The notes below the pieces were generated by a model. The model searched no databases. It saw only the letters and a list, made by a program, of their open reading frames with translations, and had not been told where the DNA came from. The translations under genes were made by a program, and so were the position numbers. From Siphonodentalium dalli (taxonomy: Eukaryota; Mollusca; Scaphopoda; Gadilida; Siphonodentaliidae): DNA of 64,000 nucleotides. Below, one piece after another: positions 54,525-64,000 of the stretch (the first letter of the stretch is position 1; every line of letters begins with the position of its first letter). Where the stretch lies: contig CP136063.1 in the NCBI GenBank assembly GCA_032622095.1, positions 29,512,987 through 29,576,986 of the forward strand, read 5' to 3'.

Positions 54525-55245
54525 ACAAGTCAGTATCGTGTAAATGGAACAACGATGACGCCCAGTATTCGTTCTCAGTATCGTGTAAATGGAACGATGA
54601 CGCACATTATTCATTCTCGTGTAAATGGAACAACGATGACGCCCAGTATTCGTTCTCGTGTAAATGGAACAACGATGACGCCCTGTATTCGTTCTCGTGT
54701 AAACGGAACAACGATGACGCCCAGTATTCGTTCTCGTGTAAATGGATCAACGATGACTCCCAGTATTCGTTCTCGTGTAAATGGAACAACGATGACGCCA
54801 AGTATTCGTTCTCGTGTAAATGGAACAACGATGACGCCAAGTATTCGTTCTCGTGTAAATGGAACAACGATGACGCCAAGTATTCGTTCTCTTGTAAACG
54901 GAACAACGATGACGCCCAGTATTCGTTCTCGTGTAGATGGAACAACGATGACGCCCATTGTTCGTTCTCGTGTAAATGGAACAACGATGACGCCCAGTAT
55001 TCGTTCTCGTGTAAATGGAACAATGATGACGCACAGTATTCGTTCTCGTGTGAATGGAACAACGATGACGCCCAGTATTCGTGCTCGTGTAAACGGAACA
55101 ACGATGACGCCCAGTATTCATTCTCGTGTAAATGGATCAACGATGACGCCCTGTATTCGTTCTCGTGTAAACGGAACAACGATGACGCCCATTATTCGTT
55201 CTCGTGTAAATGAACAACGATGACGCCCAGTATTCATTCTCGTTC
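54525..55245. repeat. 39-bp minisatellite, about 18 copies
   Basis: Same unit as at 28795-29080. One frame reads a 13-residue repeat (SCKWNNDDAQYSF) for 231 codons, and two other plus-strand and several minus-strand frames are open as well, so the length of the frames reflects the period. Confidence 0.88.
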
Positions 55246-55619
55246 TATATTTAAAGGATACCTGAGTCTCTCGAATGAATGCCACAACTACTTCATGAGG
55301 GGCTTCAGTGGAATATACAAGCAACTATTCCCACAAGCGGCCTTGGTAGAAAGTGGGAATAGTTATATTCCAATGTACCGGTAGCCATAGCCACGGCTGA
55401 GGTAATTCTGTTATTCACTCAAGAACCGCAGGTATTCTATTCAGTATATGCTAAACAAATAATCGACGCTTAATCACCGCAACAAATTAGAATCGAGTGT
55501 CTTGTTTTTATCGATCAGCTGTTCTGTGACCAGTTCACAACAATATTCCGTCATATACACACGTAGGCGTCCTAGTTCGCAGGTTTCACGGTAGTACCGA
55601 ACGCTGTTTCTTCTGTGCG
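55246..55619. other. Non-coding DNA with a short palindrome
   Basis: AACTATTCCCAC and GTGGGAATAGTT (about 55323-55368) form a hairpin. Nothing else is recognised. Confidence 0.45.
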
Positions 55620-55745
55620 TTAGTTTTAATTAATCAAAGTTCATTAGTCGGGTCTTATGTGTGATGAGGCTTCGATGGGGTTAGTTTTAATTAACCAAAG
55701 TTCATCAGTCGGGTATTATGTGTACTGAGGCTTCGATGGGGTTAG
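55620..55745. repeat. 60-61-bp tandem repeat, about 2.5 copies
   Basis: The unit contains TTAGTTTTAATTAACCAAAG, TTCATCAGTCGGGT and GAGGCTTCGATGGGG. It leads directly into the 15-bp array, whose unit derives from its TCGGGTCTT part. Confidence 0.75.
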
Positions 55746-55965
55746 TTTCAATTAACACAAAGTTCATCAGTCGGGTCTTCTTTAGTCGGGTCTTCATTAG
55801 ACGGGTCTTCATTAGTCGGGTCTTTATTAGTCGGGTCTTCATTAGTCGGGTCTTCATTGGTCGGGTCTCCATTAGTTGGGTATCATTAGTCGGGCCTTCA
55901 TTAGTCTGGTCTTCATTAGACTGGTCTTCGTTAATCGGGTCTTCATTAGTCGGGTCTTCGCCTTG
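55746..55965. repeat. 15-bp minisatellite, about 14 copies
   Basis: The unit is TCGGGTCTTCATTAG with point variants. It encodes a five-residue repeat in one frame; not a gene. Confidence 0.85.
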
Positions 55966-55989
55966 TTTATTTTTTCATTTATCGCGCAC

Positions 55990-56295
55990 TATTTACGTAC
56001 TGTACTATAGGCTCTGTAACACTATTTATGTACTGTACTACAGGCTCTGTAACATCATTTACGTACTGTACTACGGGCTGTGTGACATCATTTACGTACT
56101 GTACTACAATCTCTGTAACATCATTTACGTACTGAACTACGGACCCTGTAACATAATTTACGTACTGTACTACAATCTCTGTATCATAATTTACGTACTA
56201 TACTACGGGCTGTGTAACATAATTTACGTACTGTACTACGGGCTGTGTAATATAATTTACGTACTGTACTACAGGCTCTGTAACATAATTTGGCT
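55990..56295. repeat. 33-bp minisatellite (second type), about 9 copies
   Basis: The unit contains ATTTACGTACTGTACTACGG followed by GCTGTGTAACATA. It is unrelated to the 33-bp unit at 28435. Confidence 0.85.
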
Positions 56296-56465
56296 TTGTT
56301 TGTATAACAATGTACAGGCCTTACAATTTTATACTATATAGACGTTATTTATGATGGGTATGAAGAAAGGTCTGAGTGAACAACAAATTGATATATAATA
56401 GTCCGATTGGGCTAACAGCCTAAAATAGACACATCAGTCTTTCTGGCACAGTGGTTGCTGTTGTA

Positions 56466-56907
56466 AGAGATGGAACTCCGTGGTCCAGTGGTTAGCGCGT
56501 TGGTCTTGTCTTCGCTGTCAACACAGCGAGGCGAGTTCGCGGCTGGCTGGTGGTCTGTTATGAGTTTCCACACAACAGTGGCTTGGCCGACTTGAGCGAT
56601 GTGCAATTGTTGGATTGTACACTGTTTGAATCTCGCGCCAAGTTGTGACCCTTGAGCAAGGTCGCTCGTACTGTGTCTGCTTTGCACCACCCATGCATTA
56701 CAAGGGTACCTGATAATGAGCAGTGAAAGATCTTGTCAGTATGCTAGCCATATGGTATCCTCGCATACTCCCGGCTGTACCTCCCCCTGTCCCCGGGGAG
56801 CAGTAGATGGTTACTGAATGTTCAGGCTCATCAGGGTAATAATTGTAAAACTTTGAGCGCTTTGGGCCTCATGGGAAAGGCGCTTTACAAATGCTATACA
56901 TTATTAA
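56466..56907 (+). mobile_element. tRNA-derived SINE, about 0.44 kb
   Basis: The head carries a good polymerase III A box (TGGTCCAGTGG at 56481-56491) and a weaker B-box-like AGTTCGCGGC near 56534. The CCA end and cloverleaf of a real tRNA are missing. The 3' part (CTTTGAGCGCTTTGGGCCTC, then AAAGGCGCTTTACAAATGC) ending in ATT-rich sequence is the kind of tail seen in many invertebrate SINEs. It is mobilised by LINE enzymes. Confidence 0.7.
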
Positions 56908-57544
56908 ATTGCTTGACTATTGGAATTTTGTTTCTTTGAATATTTGTATATCTTTATTTTGAATATGTTCTGTTTGCGATTTAATGTAAAGATGTTTGAG
57001 ATTTATTGGAAAGGTATTGGTTTTATCTCAAATATGTTTGTGATTTATTGCAAATATGTTTTGGGATTTATCGTATTAAACCCTGATTTAATTAAAAAAA
57101 ACACGATCAAGGTTCCATACAATAAATGTCAAATAAATTGATTTATTCAATTTGGGAATATGCAAGGGAGTCCATTTCACTGATAACACGATCTCGATCG
57201 GGGTTTTGTACTCAAGTCGATGTCTGAACGCCGTGGCATCATCTGGGATATAACACTCCACATTGATAAAGTTGTCGTCGATAGTTTTCGCAGTTTCAAG
57301 TGCTTGGTACCTAGGCATGTTCTCCACATAGTACCCTATATATTTGGTACTCGGGAGTACCAGGTTGTTGGTATTCTGGAGTACCAAATACTGTTGGTAC
57401 ACTGAAGTACTAAATTACTTTCATCTGATGTATCAAATGTTGTTGGTACCTACATATTTGGCACCCAGAGCACCCAAGCAGATACTCCACCGTACCTATC
57501 TTATGCATTATCTACTCGTGTGAGCCAATGTGTATATGTATTAG
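56908..57544. other. Non-coding DNA, no gene supported
   Basis: A minus-strand frame at 57088-57402 (about 104 codons; internal Met in ENMPRYQALETAK) has a protein-like composition but no recognisable family. GGTAC/AGTACC words recur every 20-30 bp at 57300-57440. Confidence 0.35.
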
Positions 57545-57830
57545 TTAGGTCCAATTACTCGAACCAGCAGACGATTTCTGACATACATCGCACTGGTACG
57601 GTCAATCACATGTGTGGATTCTATTATGTGCAGTAAGATGGTCATCTTGTTCGAATGCTTCCCCGCAAAAATCACACTCGTGAGAGCCATGGCATTCCCA
57701 ATCTTGCATCAAGAGTTTTTGACTGGATGAACGATTTCTGACATATATCGCACTGAAAAGACCCGGTGTGGTTTATCTTATGAACCGTCAAATTTCCACT
57801 GGAAATCTTTTATGCGCCGATAAATTATTT
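57545..57830 (-). pseudogene. Decayed C2H2 zinc-finger fragment
   Basis: The minus strand reads HTGSFQCDICQKSFIQSKTL, then ECDFCGEAFEQDDHLTAHNR followed by IHT, a stop, and PYQCDVCQKSS. There are at least three C2H2 modules with stop codons and frame breaks. The finger bodies (CQKSF, CGEAF) differ from the CEKSF family of the main arrays, so it is a different zinc-finger gene lineage. Confidence 0.7.
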
Positions 57831-57850
57831 ATTGTGTGAAAACCCTGTGC

Positions 57851-57914
57851 CAATGCATTCTCTTATAGATGCGAGCCGGCCATAGGTCGCCTCGCATATA
57901 TAAGAGAACGCATT
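57851..57914. repeat. Foldback element, copy 2
   Basis: AATGCATTCTCTTATAGATG pairs with TATATAAGAGAACGCATT around a GGCCATAGG loop. Same family as 2217-2288. Confidence 0.65.
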
Positions 57915-57949
57915 AACCTAACAAATTATATATTAGTTTTTTATAATTG

Positions 57950-58476
57950 TTAAAGATGGATTATCTCTTTAAATAACAAATTTGAAATAGTTGCGTGGGT
58001 ATAAAATAATAGATATGAACTAAGACTTATGTCAGGAAAATCTTCTATCAATTAATATTGATTTTATTTCGAATATTAAATCGGGCCCGTTTATGTTACT
58101 ATTTTTAGAACCGACCATTCGGATGAGACCGTATTGCGATATAGAGCACTGGGCTGTTCCTATGGCTACGCAACGAATGTCAAATGTCACAGATTGGTTG
58201 TTTGTATTGTTTTTTTCCACAGATATAGGCGATAATGAGTATAATTAACGTTTATTTGTGACAAAATTGCACAATATAATTTCTGGTCTCTGTTAACAGT
58301 AACCACTATTGTTCGTTAGCTGAACAAACACACCTGTTTAGACCAGAAAATATTCGAAATAAAATTAATATTAATCGATAGAAGCATTTCCGGACAGGAG
58401 TCTTCTATTCAAATCTAATATTTTATACCCCGGTAACTATATAATACATGATTACAAAGAGATAATACACCTTTAA
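57950..58476 (-). mobile_element. TTAA MITE (family M1), full length, 519 bp
   Basis: Body 57954-58472 in reverse orientation (AGATGGATTATCTCTTT at left), flanked by TTAA on both sides. Confidence 0.83.
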
Positions 58477-58549
58477 CAACTGTAAGAACAAATGATACAA
58501 AATTGTTAAATAATGTAAGAAATAATGATAACAAAAATAAAACAATTTG

Positions 58550-59066
58550 TTAAAGGTGGATTATCTCTTTGTAAACATGTATTATATAGTTACCGGGATA
58601 CAATAATAGATATGAATCGAAGACTCCTGTCCGGAATTCTTCTATCGATTAATATTAATTTTATTTCGAATATTTTCTGGTCTAAAAAGTGTGTTTGTTC
58701 AGCTAACGAACAATAGTGGTTACTTTTAACAGAGACCAGAAATTTATTTTACAATTTTGTCACAAATAAACGTAAATTATACTCATTATCGCTTATATCT
58801 GTGGAACAAAACAATACAAACAATCAATCTGGGACATTTGACATTCGGTGCGTAGCACAGGAACAACCCAGTGCTCTATAACGCAATATGGTATCACCCG
58901 AATGGTCTGTTCTAAAAATAGACACAAACGGTCCCGATTTAATATTCGAAATAAAATCAACATTAATTGATAGAAGCTTTTTCGGACATGAGTCTTGAGT
59001 TCATATCTATTATTTTATACCCACGCAACTATTGAAAATTTGCTATTTAAAGAGATAATCCATCTT
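58550..59066 (+). mobile_element. TTAA MITE (family M1), near full length
   Basis: Left TTAA is at 58550-58553. The right end reads AATCCATCTTTTG, where TTAA has been lost. The termini are otherwise typical. Confidence 0.8.
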
Positions 59067-59379
59067 TTGCGAGCTTCTATGACGACTTGCAGGAATTCTC
59101 TGATGTTGAAGTGGAGTGAACTTTCGATCCTCGATTCCCGCCGACGCTGAGTTCAACTTCAAGCGAGGACAGCCATTTTCCGAATTCTCGACTCGTCGAA
59201 AAAATTCAACTTTTGGAGCATACATCTACCCTGACTCTAAAATAGATACATTGAGCGTTGACTAGATTTTATTTTTTTAAAGTTAGGACTGACAAGTGAT
59301 CAGTACGTTACTAAACATAACTTATTTAACTGAATGGTAAGTTTACACAGCCCAACTGATTTGAACCAAATATTATTCA
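59067..59379. other. Non-coding DNA, no gene recognised
   Basis: No domain, RNA gene or repeat was recognised. Confidence 0.4.
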
Positions 59380-59860
59380 ATATGCGACTTACAGATCCAC
59401 GATACCCGTGCGGAGTGTGTAGTTTGAGATGCTTCAAAGACTGCACTGAGTGTACGGGATAACTGTGAATCGCTTAACCATATTCTGAAACAGGCCGTTG
59501 AGTAGGAAATCTAAACCTCTAGTGGACTTAGTTAAAATAATATACAATGTAGTTAAAGGTGAGTATGACGAATTACAATGTAGTATTTTCAGTTTCGGAC
59601 AATTCAAACTCATAGAGCAGTTCCGTAAATTTAAAGTTGCAGCTGATATATGGAACCAGAAATCGACGGAAGTTCGGCGACGACATATTGAGAAATGTTT
59701 AAGACAAATCAGACCAACAAACGATAGACTGCAACAGACAACGGACGGACATATAATTGTTTTAACTGCGACGAATGGAGGGAATAAACCAGGACAGACC
59801 AAACGAAAGTGTACAGCAAAAACATCATCCATTCCAAAAATCCCAAGGATCGGCGAGTAA
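59380..59860 (+). pseudogene. Possible protein fragment of unknown family
   Basis: A short frame from ATG near 59390 reads MRLTDPRYPCGVCSLRCFKD with a Cys-rich, zinc-finger-like start and stops after about 26 codons. After a stop at 59486-59488 another frame without an ATG start runs to 59860 and reads VKGEYDELQCSIFSFGQFKL, then STEVRRRHIEKCLRQIRP and a basic tail (TKRKCTAKTSS). I do not recognise it. Position next to a LINE 3' end and the broken frame suggest a transposon-derived remnant. Confidence 0.35.
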
Positions 59861-59865
59861 ACATA

Positions 59866-61088
59866 ATTATTTATTATTATTATTATTTATTTTGTATCAG
59901 GCATAAAGCGCCCATATAGTATATCACAATTTAGCATACATGTGTTACATTATAATAGAGATTATATTGAAGATTACATATAAAGTAGATTATTCCAATG
60001 ACGAAATAAGTATGAGGTGAATAACAAATCAGAATTATAAATGGCATATATTATCTTATTTGTAGAATTAGACGTTCTCTCTCGGAACCCATACACACAC
60101 TTGCGCACTAACACTGAAATCGAACACATTCTGTCTTTCACAAACAATCCACTGGCACTGCACGCTCTTTCATTAACTTTATATATAGTCCAGACGCCAG
60201 GAACTTTTTTTTAGATTCTGTTCAACCGGCCACCAAGAAAATTTCCGCCTGTTGCCTGTTGTGGGGAACTACATTGCGGTTCATGTCCCATTAACTTTAT
60301 ATATGCCTTATTAAAACAAACTGTTAACTTGTTAAAACAACGTTTGGTGTAATTCACCCAAAGGTGAGCACAGTATAGAGGAGATACATACATGTGAAAT
60401 AAGTACATTTTAACATGAGAAGAGAATTTGTAGAATTTTCTGATCAGAATATTTGACCGTGAACAAATTGGTCTGTATTGGCGCCTGATATCATTGTCCT
60501 CAGAAAGATCGTTGTTGAGAATATATCCCAGATATTTGAAGGTGGAAACGAATTTAATTTCATTTGATACAAGAAAGAGTTTCGGAAATGTCCTAATGGG
60601 TAGGGATTTTGGGATAAAGGCCATCTCCTGTGTCTTCTTTGCATTGTATGCCAAATCAATATTATAGGCGTCTTCGTCGCATATTCTCAACAGACGTCTC
60701 AATCCCTCTAACGAGGGTGCAATAAGGCACATATCAGCATAACATAAATGGTTGATGGTATCTCTAACAACACAGCCGACATTGCATGCATTCAGTCTCT
60801 CGCTGATCGAGTTTGTATATACATTGAATTAGTAGGGACTGAAAATATGGCCTTGTCTAACGCCACTATTTTTGAAGCCAGTCGAGAAACATTGTCCCCA
60901 GCGCACGTTATATGTTTGGTTATGGAACCAATCATTAAGAATTATGGTGAATTCATGTGGTACAGATCGCTGATCTAGGATTTCCAGCAGCGTTCTGTGG
61001 TTTACCAGATCAAACGCCTTGCTAGTGTCAAGAAAACACACGAAAACTGGTGTGTTTTTGGATATATTATAATGTCGAATTACCTCCT
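59866..61088 (-). pseudogene. LINE (CR1/jockey-like) reverse-transcriptase remnant and 3' end
   Basis: Minus-strand RT signatures occur in order: FLDTSKAFDLVNH (motif A, about 61030), GVRQGHIFSPY (about 60850), and a palm motif reading CYADM instead of YADD (about 60730). The C-terminal domain continues as RKCVYGFRERTS to NNLLYM and stop at 59974. An in-frame TAA follows FSPY, the second catalytic Asp is lost, and an insertion disrupts the frame at 60187-60288. The 3' UTR ends with GGGCGCTTTATGCC and a (TAA)n tail at about 59866-59890. The 5' half, including the endonuclease, is missing. Dead copy. Confidence 0.8.
60171..60304 (-). mobile_element. 102-bp insertion in the LINE with 16-bp target duplication
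   Basis: CATTAACTTTATATAT occurs at 60171-60186 and again at 60289-60304, flanking 102 bp that interrupt the LINE frame. On the minus strand the insert includes an A8 run. A long duplication of this size is typical of LINE-mediated retroposition. Confidence 0.65.
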
Positions 61089-61433
61089 TTAAAGATGGAT
61101 TATCTCTTTAAATATTTTTTTTTAAATAGTTGCGTGGGTATAAAATAATAGATATGAACTGAAGACCCCTGTCTAACGAACAAAAGTGGTTACTGTTAAC
61201 AGAGACCAGAATTTTATTGTACAATTTTGTCACAAATAACCGTTAATTATACTCATTATCGCTAATATCTGTGGAACAATACAAACAATCAATCTGGGAC
61301 ATTTGACTTTCGGTACGTAGCCCTAGGAACAGCCCAGTGCTCTATATCGCAATATGGTATCATCCGAATGGTCTGTTCTAAAAATAGTAACATAAACGGT
61401 CCCGATTTAATATTCGAAATAAAATCACATTAA
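61089..61433. mobile_element. Internally deleted M1 MITE
   Basis: Left TTAA at 61089-61092, right TTAA at 61430-61433. The sequence jumps from GACCCCTGTC to TAACGAACAAAAG near 61174, joining two halves of opposite orientation. It lies inside the LINE carcass. Confidence 0.75.
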
Positions 61434-61937
61434 AGATGGATTATCTCTTTAAATAACAAATTTTAAATAGTTGCGTGTGTATAAAATAATAGATATGAAC
61501 TGAAGACCCCTGTCCGGAAAAGCTTCTATCAATTAATATTTTATTTCGAATATTAAATCGGGACCGTTTATGTTACTATTTAGAATAGACCATTCGGATG
61601 ATACCATATTGCGATATAGAGCACTAGGCTGTTCCTATGGCTACGCACCGAAAGTCAAATGTCCCATATTGGTTACTTGTATTGTTTTGTTCCACAGATA
61701 TAAGCGATAATGAGTATAATTAACGTTTATTTGTGACAAAATTGCACAATATAATTTCTGGTCTCTGTTAACAGTAACCACTATTGTTCGTTAGCTGAAC
61801 AAACACACCTTTTTAGACCAGAAAATATCCGAAATAATATTAATATTAATCGATAGAAGCATTTCCGGACAGGAGTCTTCGATTCAAATCTAATATTTTA
61901 TACCCCGGTAACTATATAATACATGTTCCACCTTTAA
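61430..61937 (-). mobile_element. TTAA MITE (family M1), near full length, adjacent to the previous copy
   Basis: Shares the TTAA at 61430-61433 with the neighbouring copy and ends at TTAA 61934-61937. About 15 bp near the right terminus are deleted (ATACATGTTCCACC). Confidence 0.78.
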
Positions 61938-62530
61938 TCTCTTCACAAATCTCCGCACCAATAACACCAGTTAAATCCTTGAACTGAGTTTTCATACTTG
62001 ATATTTCCCTGGATATTGTGGAGATATCCACATGGTCAAGGCCAATAGGTGATAACTTGGATAAATCATATGCGACGAATAGAGGCAGATCATCCATGTC
62101 CGTTTCGTGCAAGAGTGTTATATTATAATATCTTTCAAATTATTGACCTTTCTATCTGGTCCCTTTCTTTTTATAAAGCTTGATTTACCATTTACCATGT
62201 CGTAAAGCAGAAATTTTGCTTGTTCAATTTCTGAATCGTCTGAATGTTTCACAGTTTCATTAACACATCTGTTGTAAGTTTCACAAATTTGTTAACCACG
62301 AAACACAACAATTCATTCATAACAATCTGTTTACTGGTAGGTTCTTTTTGTCAATATGAATCTTCCTTTTCCTTCCCTTTACGGGTATCCGGTTTGTTTG
62401 CAGGCATATCCTTTTTGCCGCCCGTCGACATTCCGAATCTCTTTTTCTCACAAGGTCCACATAGTTGCAAATCTCCTTGTGTGAAACGCACACCCGATCC
62501 ACTACAACAGTCTTCACAACCCGCTATCTA
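61938..62530 (-). pseudogene. LINE ORF1-like remnant
   Basis: Minus-strand fragments in order read SECRRAAKRICLQTNRI, MNELLCFVVNKFVKL, SDDSEIEQAKFLLYDMVNGK and DDLPLFVAYDLSKLSPIGLD, separated by frameshifts and stops. This order resembles the ORF1-type protein that precedes the RT ORF in many invertebrate LINEs; the resemblance is from memory. It lies upstream of the RT remnant on the same strand, separated only by two MITEs, so both are probably one LINE copy with its middle deleted. Confidence 0.6.
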
Positions 62531-63200
62531 CGGACAATCTAGAAATATCACATCACATATCAAGAAAATAAATAAATATAACTTACCTTGTACCATGAAA
62601 ATTATATTTTGAATAAATATTTTTCAGCTCTTGAGTTCATTCTTTCCCTCTACTGTTCAATTGGGTCTATAACAACCCCATTCTTTTTCAGCTATTTTAT
62701 ACATGTACATATATATATGTTTTATACCATTGCTTGTGCTTCATTGTTTTGTGCTGTCATTTACAAATTATGTTATAAACGTTTTGTTGCATGTTTTGAT
62801 ATTCAATAAACTATGAAATATATCAAATTATCCTATCTAACGCATCCATGCCCACTCACCTTTACTGATGAATCGAGAAATCTGATAATCCTCTTATTTT
62901 CTGCTCCAAAAGTCACATAAATCAATGCAAAAATACAATCAGTTATTCTCCAATTAATATCTGTCCACGAAGCCAGTAAGATAATCCTCTTACTTTCCGG
63001 ATCAGAAATCACGTAATTTAATTAGGCTTCATCCTCTAAGTATCACTAAGCTAACAAACCCATCAGATTTCGGAAATTAATTATAAAAAAAAAATTGCAA
63101 AGTAACATATAACAAGATCATTTAGTGGTATCAATTCAATTTATCAGTCAACGCAAATCTAGGGACCTACTGCATAGGCCTTAACGCAGTACCCGTGTTC
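62531..63200. other. Non-coding DNA, no gene recognised
   Basis: AT-rich sequence. A diverged direct repeat (TAATCCTCTTA with flanking words, near 62886 and 62981) is the only structure noted. Confidence 0.45.
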
Positions 63201-63204
63201 AATA

Positions 63205-63400
63205 ATGTCCATCAAACCAAACCACGCTACTCTCACCTTCGGTGCAACCACAACTCATGTATTCAATGATGTCCCTCGAACCAAACCACACACTCCCACC
63301 TTCGCTACATGCACAACTCATGTATCCAATGGTGTCCCTCGAACCAAACCACGCAGCTCTTACCTTCGGTACATACACAACTCATGTATTCAATGATGAC
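63205..63400. repeat. 64-bp minisatellite, 3 copies
   Basis: Same unit and same position relative to the cassette leader as the 13-copy array at 30878-31700. Confidence 0.85.
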
Positions 63401-64000
63401 AAATCCGACATCGTCTACGTTCTATCTTCGTCTTTGGTTTGGTCAAGTTTTCAAACTATATATTTATCTATAAAACTACGTATTGTGACATTGTTCTATT
63501 CTACCCTCCGCTGCTTGAGACCACTTTTTAAAATGATTTTTTCGTGATAGAAACATTTTTATTTTCTTTGGCACGTATTATGGGAAGGTGTCTTAACATA
63601 TCTGTGTCGATAATCTATTCGATAAATATAAGATTATAACTCTTGTATGAGTTGTTCTGTTAGCTTTAGTCAGACAATTCAAGTTAAGGTCAGCAGTGGC
63701 GTCTGAACGGAAACACAACAGTAAACTGTATCATTGTAATTTGTACATGTGATGTATGTAGTCATCGAATTGAACATTGTTTATTATTAAACTGTTGAAG
63801 TGTGGAAAACCATAGAAACAGGTGCACACCTTGACTACACATACATGTAAGAGGATCCACTCAGGGTGTCGCCCGTGTCAATGCGATGTGTGCAGGGAAT
63901 CATTTACTCAATCAAGAAGGCATTCCAGTCGAGAAGGCTGATACACACAGGGAACCAAGACTGTATTAATGTGATCTGCGCTAGAAGGTAGTTGTTAACT
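63401..64000 (+). repeat. Zinc-finger cassette leader, copy 4 (cut by window end)
   Basis: Contains CCGCTGCTTGAGACCACTTT (unoccupied TTAA-transposon site) and TTGAACATTGTTTATTATTA (unoccupied Gypsy site), then decayed finger modules from about 63850. A further C2H2 array is expected just beyond the window. Confidence 0.78.

Noticed and set aside
54518-55223. Open frames of 222-231 codons with a 13-residue repeat
   Set aside because: They result from the 39-bp minisatellite; three or more frames on both strands are equally open and no start, splice or domain signal supports any of them.
56475-56550. Possible tRNA gene
   Set aside because: The A box is good, but the B box is degenerate, no acceptor stem pairs and a SINE body follows, so it is a SINE head.
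57088-57402. 104-codon minus-strand open frame
   Set aside because: Protein-like composition only; without homology or splice evidence it cannot be called.

Overview
This is an AT-rich invertebrate nuclear segment, most probably from a mollusc and perhaps a bivalve. The reasons are spliceosomal exon boundaries, tandem C2H2 zinc-finger arrays, a tRNA-type SINE, a decayed LINE, a long-terminal-repeat retrotransposon, many short foldback elements and frequent TACATGTA-like words. The taxon is inference. I see no rRNA gene, no functional tRNA gene, no prokaryotic operon and no CRISPR array.

Region by region. 1-12.5 kb: non-coding DNA with several foldback elements, one decayed exon of a tyrosine-recombinase-like gene (4695-4942, minus), a 0.4-kb duplication and a small transposon with a perfect 9-bp target duplication (9728-10043). 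12,602-21,309: an 8.7-kb DNA transposon with 12-bp terminal inverted repeats (CCCTTTGAACCC) at TTAA. It holds a two-exon minus-strand gene for a predicted protein of about 1080 aa with a DDE-like triad that I cannot assign to a named family. 21.3-30.3 kb: a C2H2 zinc-finger array, a 19-bp satellite, and a mosaic of TTAA-flanked MITEs and other insertions. 30.9-31.7 kb: a 64-bp minisatellite. 32,096-42,915: a nearly pristine Gypsy-type LTR retrotransposon on the minus strand with gag, pol and a third ORF carrying a complete TatD-type hydrolase. 43-46.6 kb: a decayed zinc-finger array and satellite. 47.5-53 kb: more satellite around an intact 12-finger array. 53.3-64 kb: MITEs, 39-bp, 33-bp and 15-bp minisatellites, a SINE, a LINE carcass with nested insertions, and the start of a fourth zinc-finger cassette.

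Organising principle. The window is built on repeated cassettes: an upstream leader of about 0.6 kb, a C2H2 array of 84-bp modules, a 19-bp satellite, and a conserved downstream module ending in a truncated MITE. Four leaders are visible, near 12.5/21.3, 31.7/42.9, 50.4 and 63.4 kb. Two are interrupted, one by the TTAA transposon and one by the Gypsy element. The intact leaders serve as internal empty-site references and fix both insertion points to the base.

The strongest candidates for something undescribed are (i) the 8.7-kb TTAA transposon and its two-exon DDE-like protein, and (ii) the young Gypsy element with a TatD nuclease ORF in the usual envelope position, a PHD finger at the end of its integrase, a canonical -1 slippery heptamer between gag and pol, and splice sites that would express the third ORF. 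All family names rest on motifs read by eye; no database search was possible.
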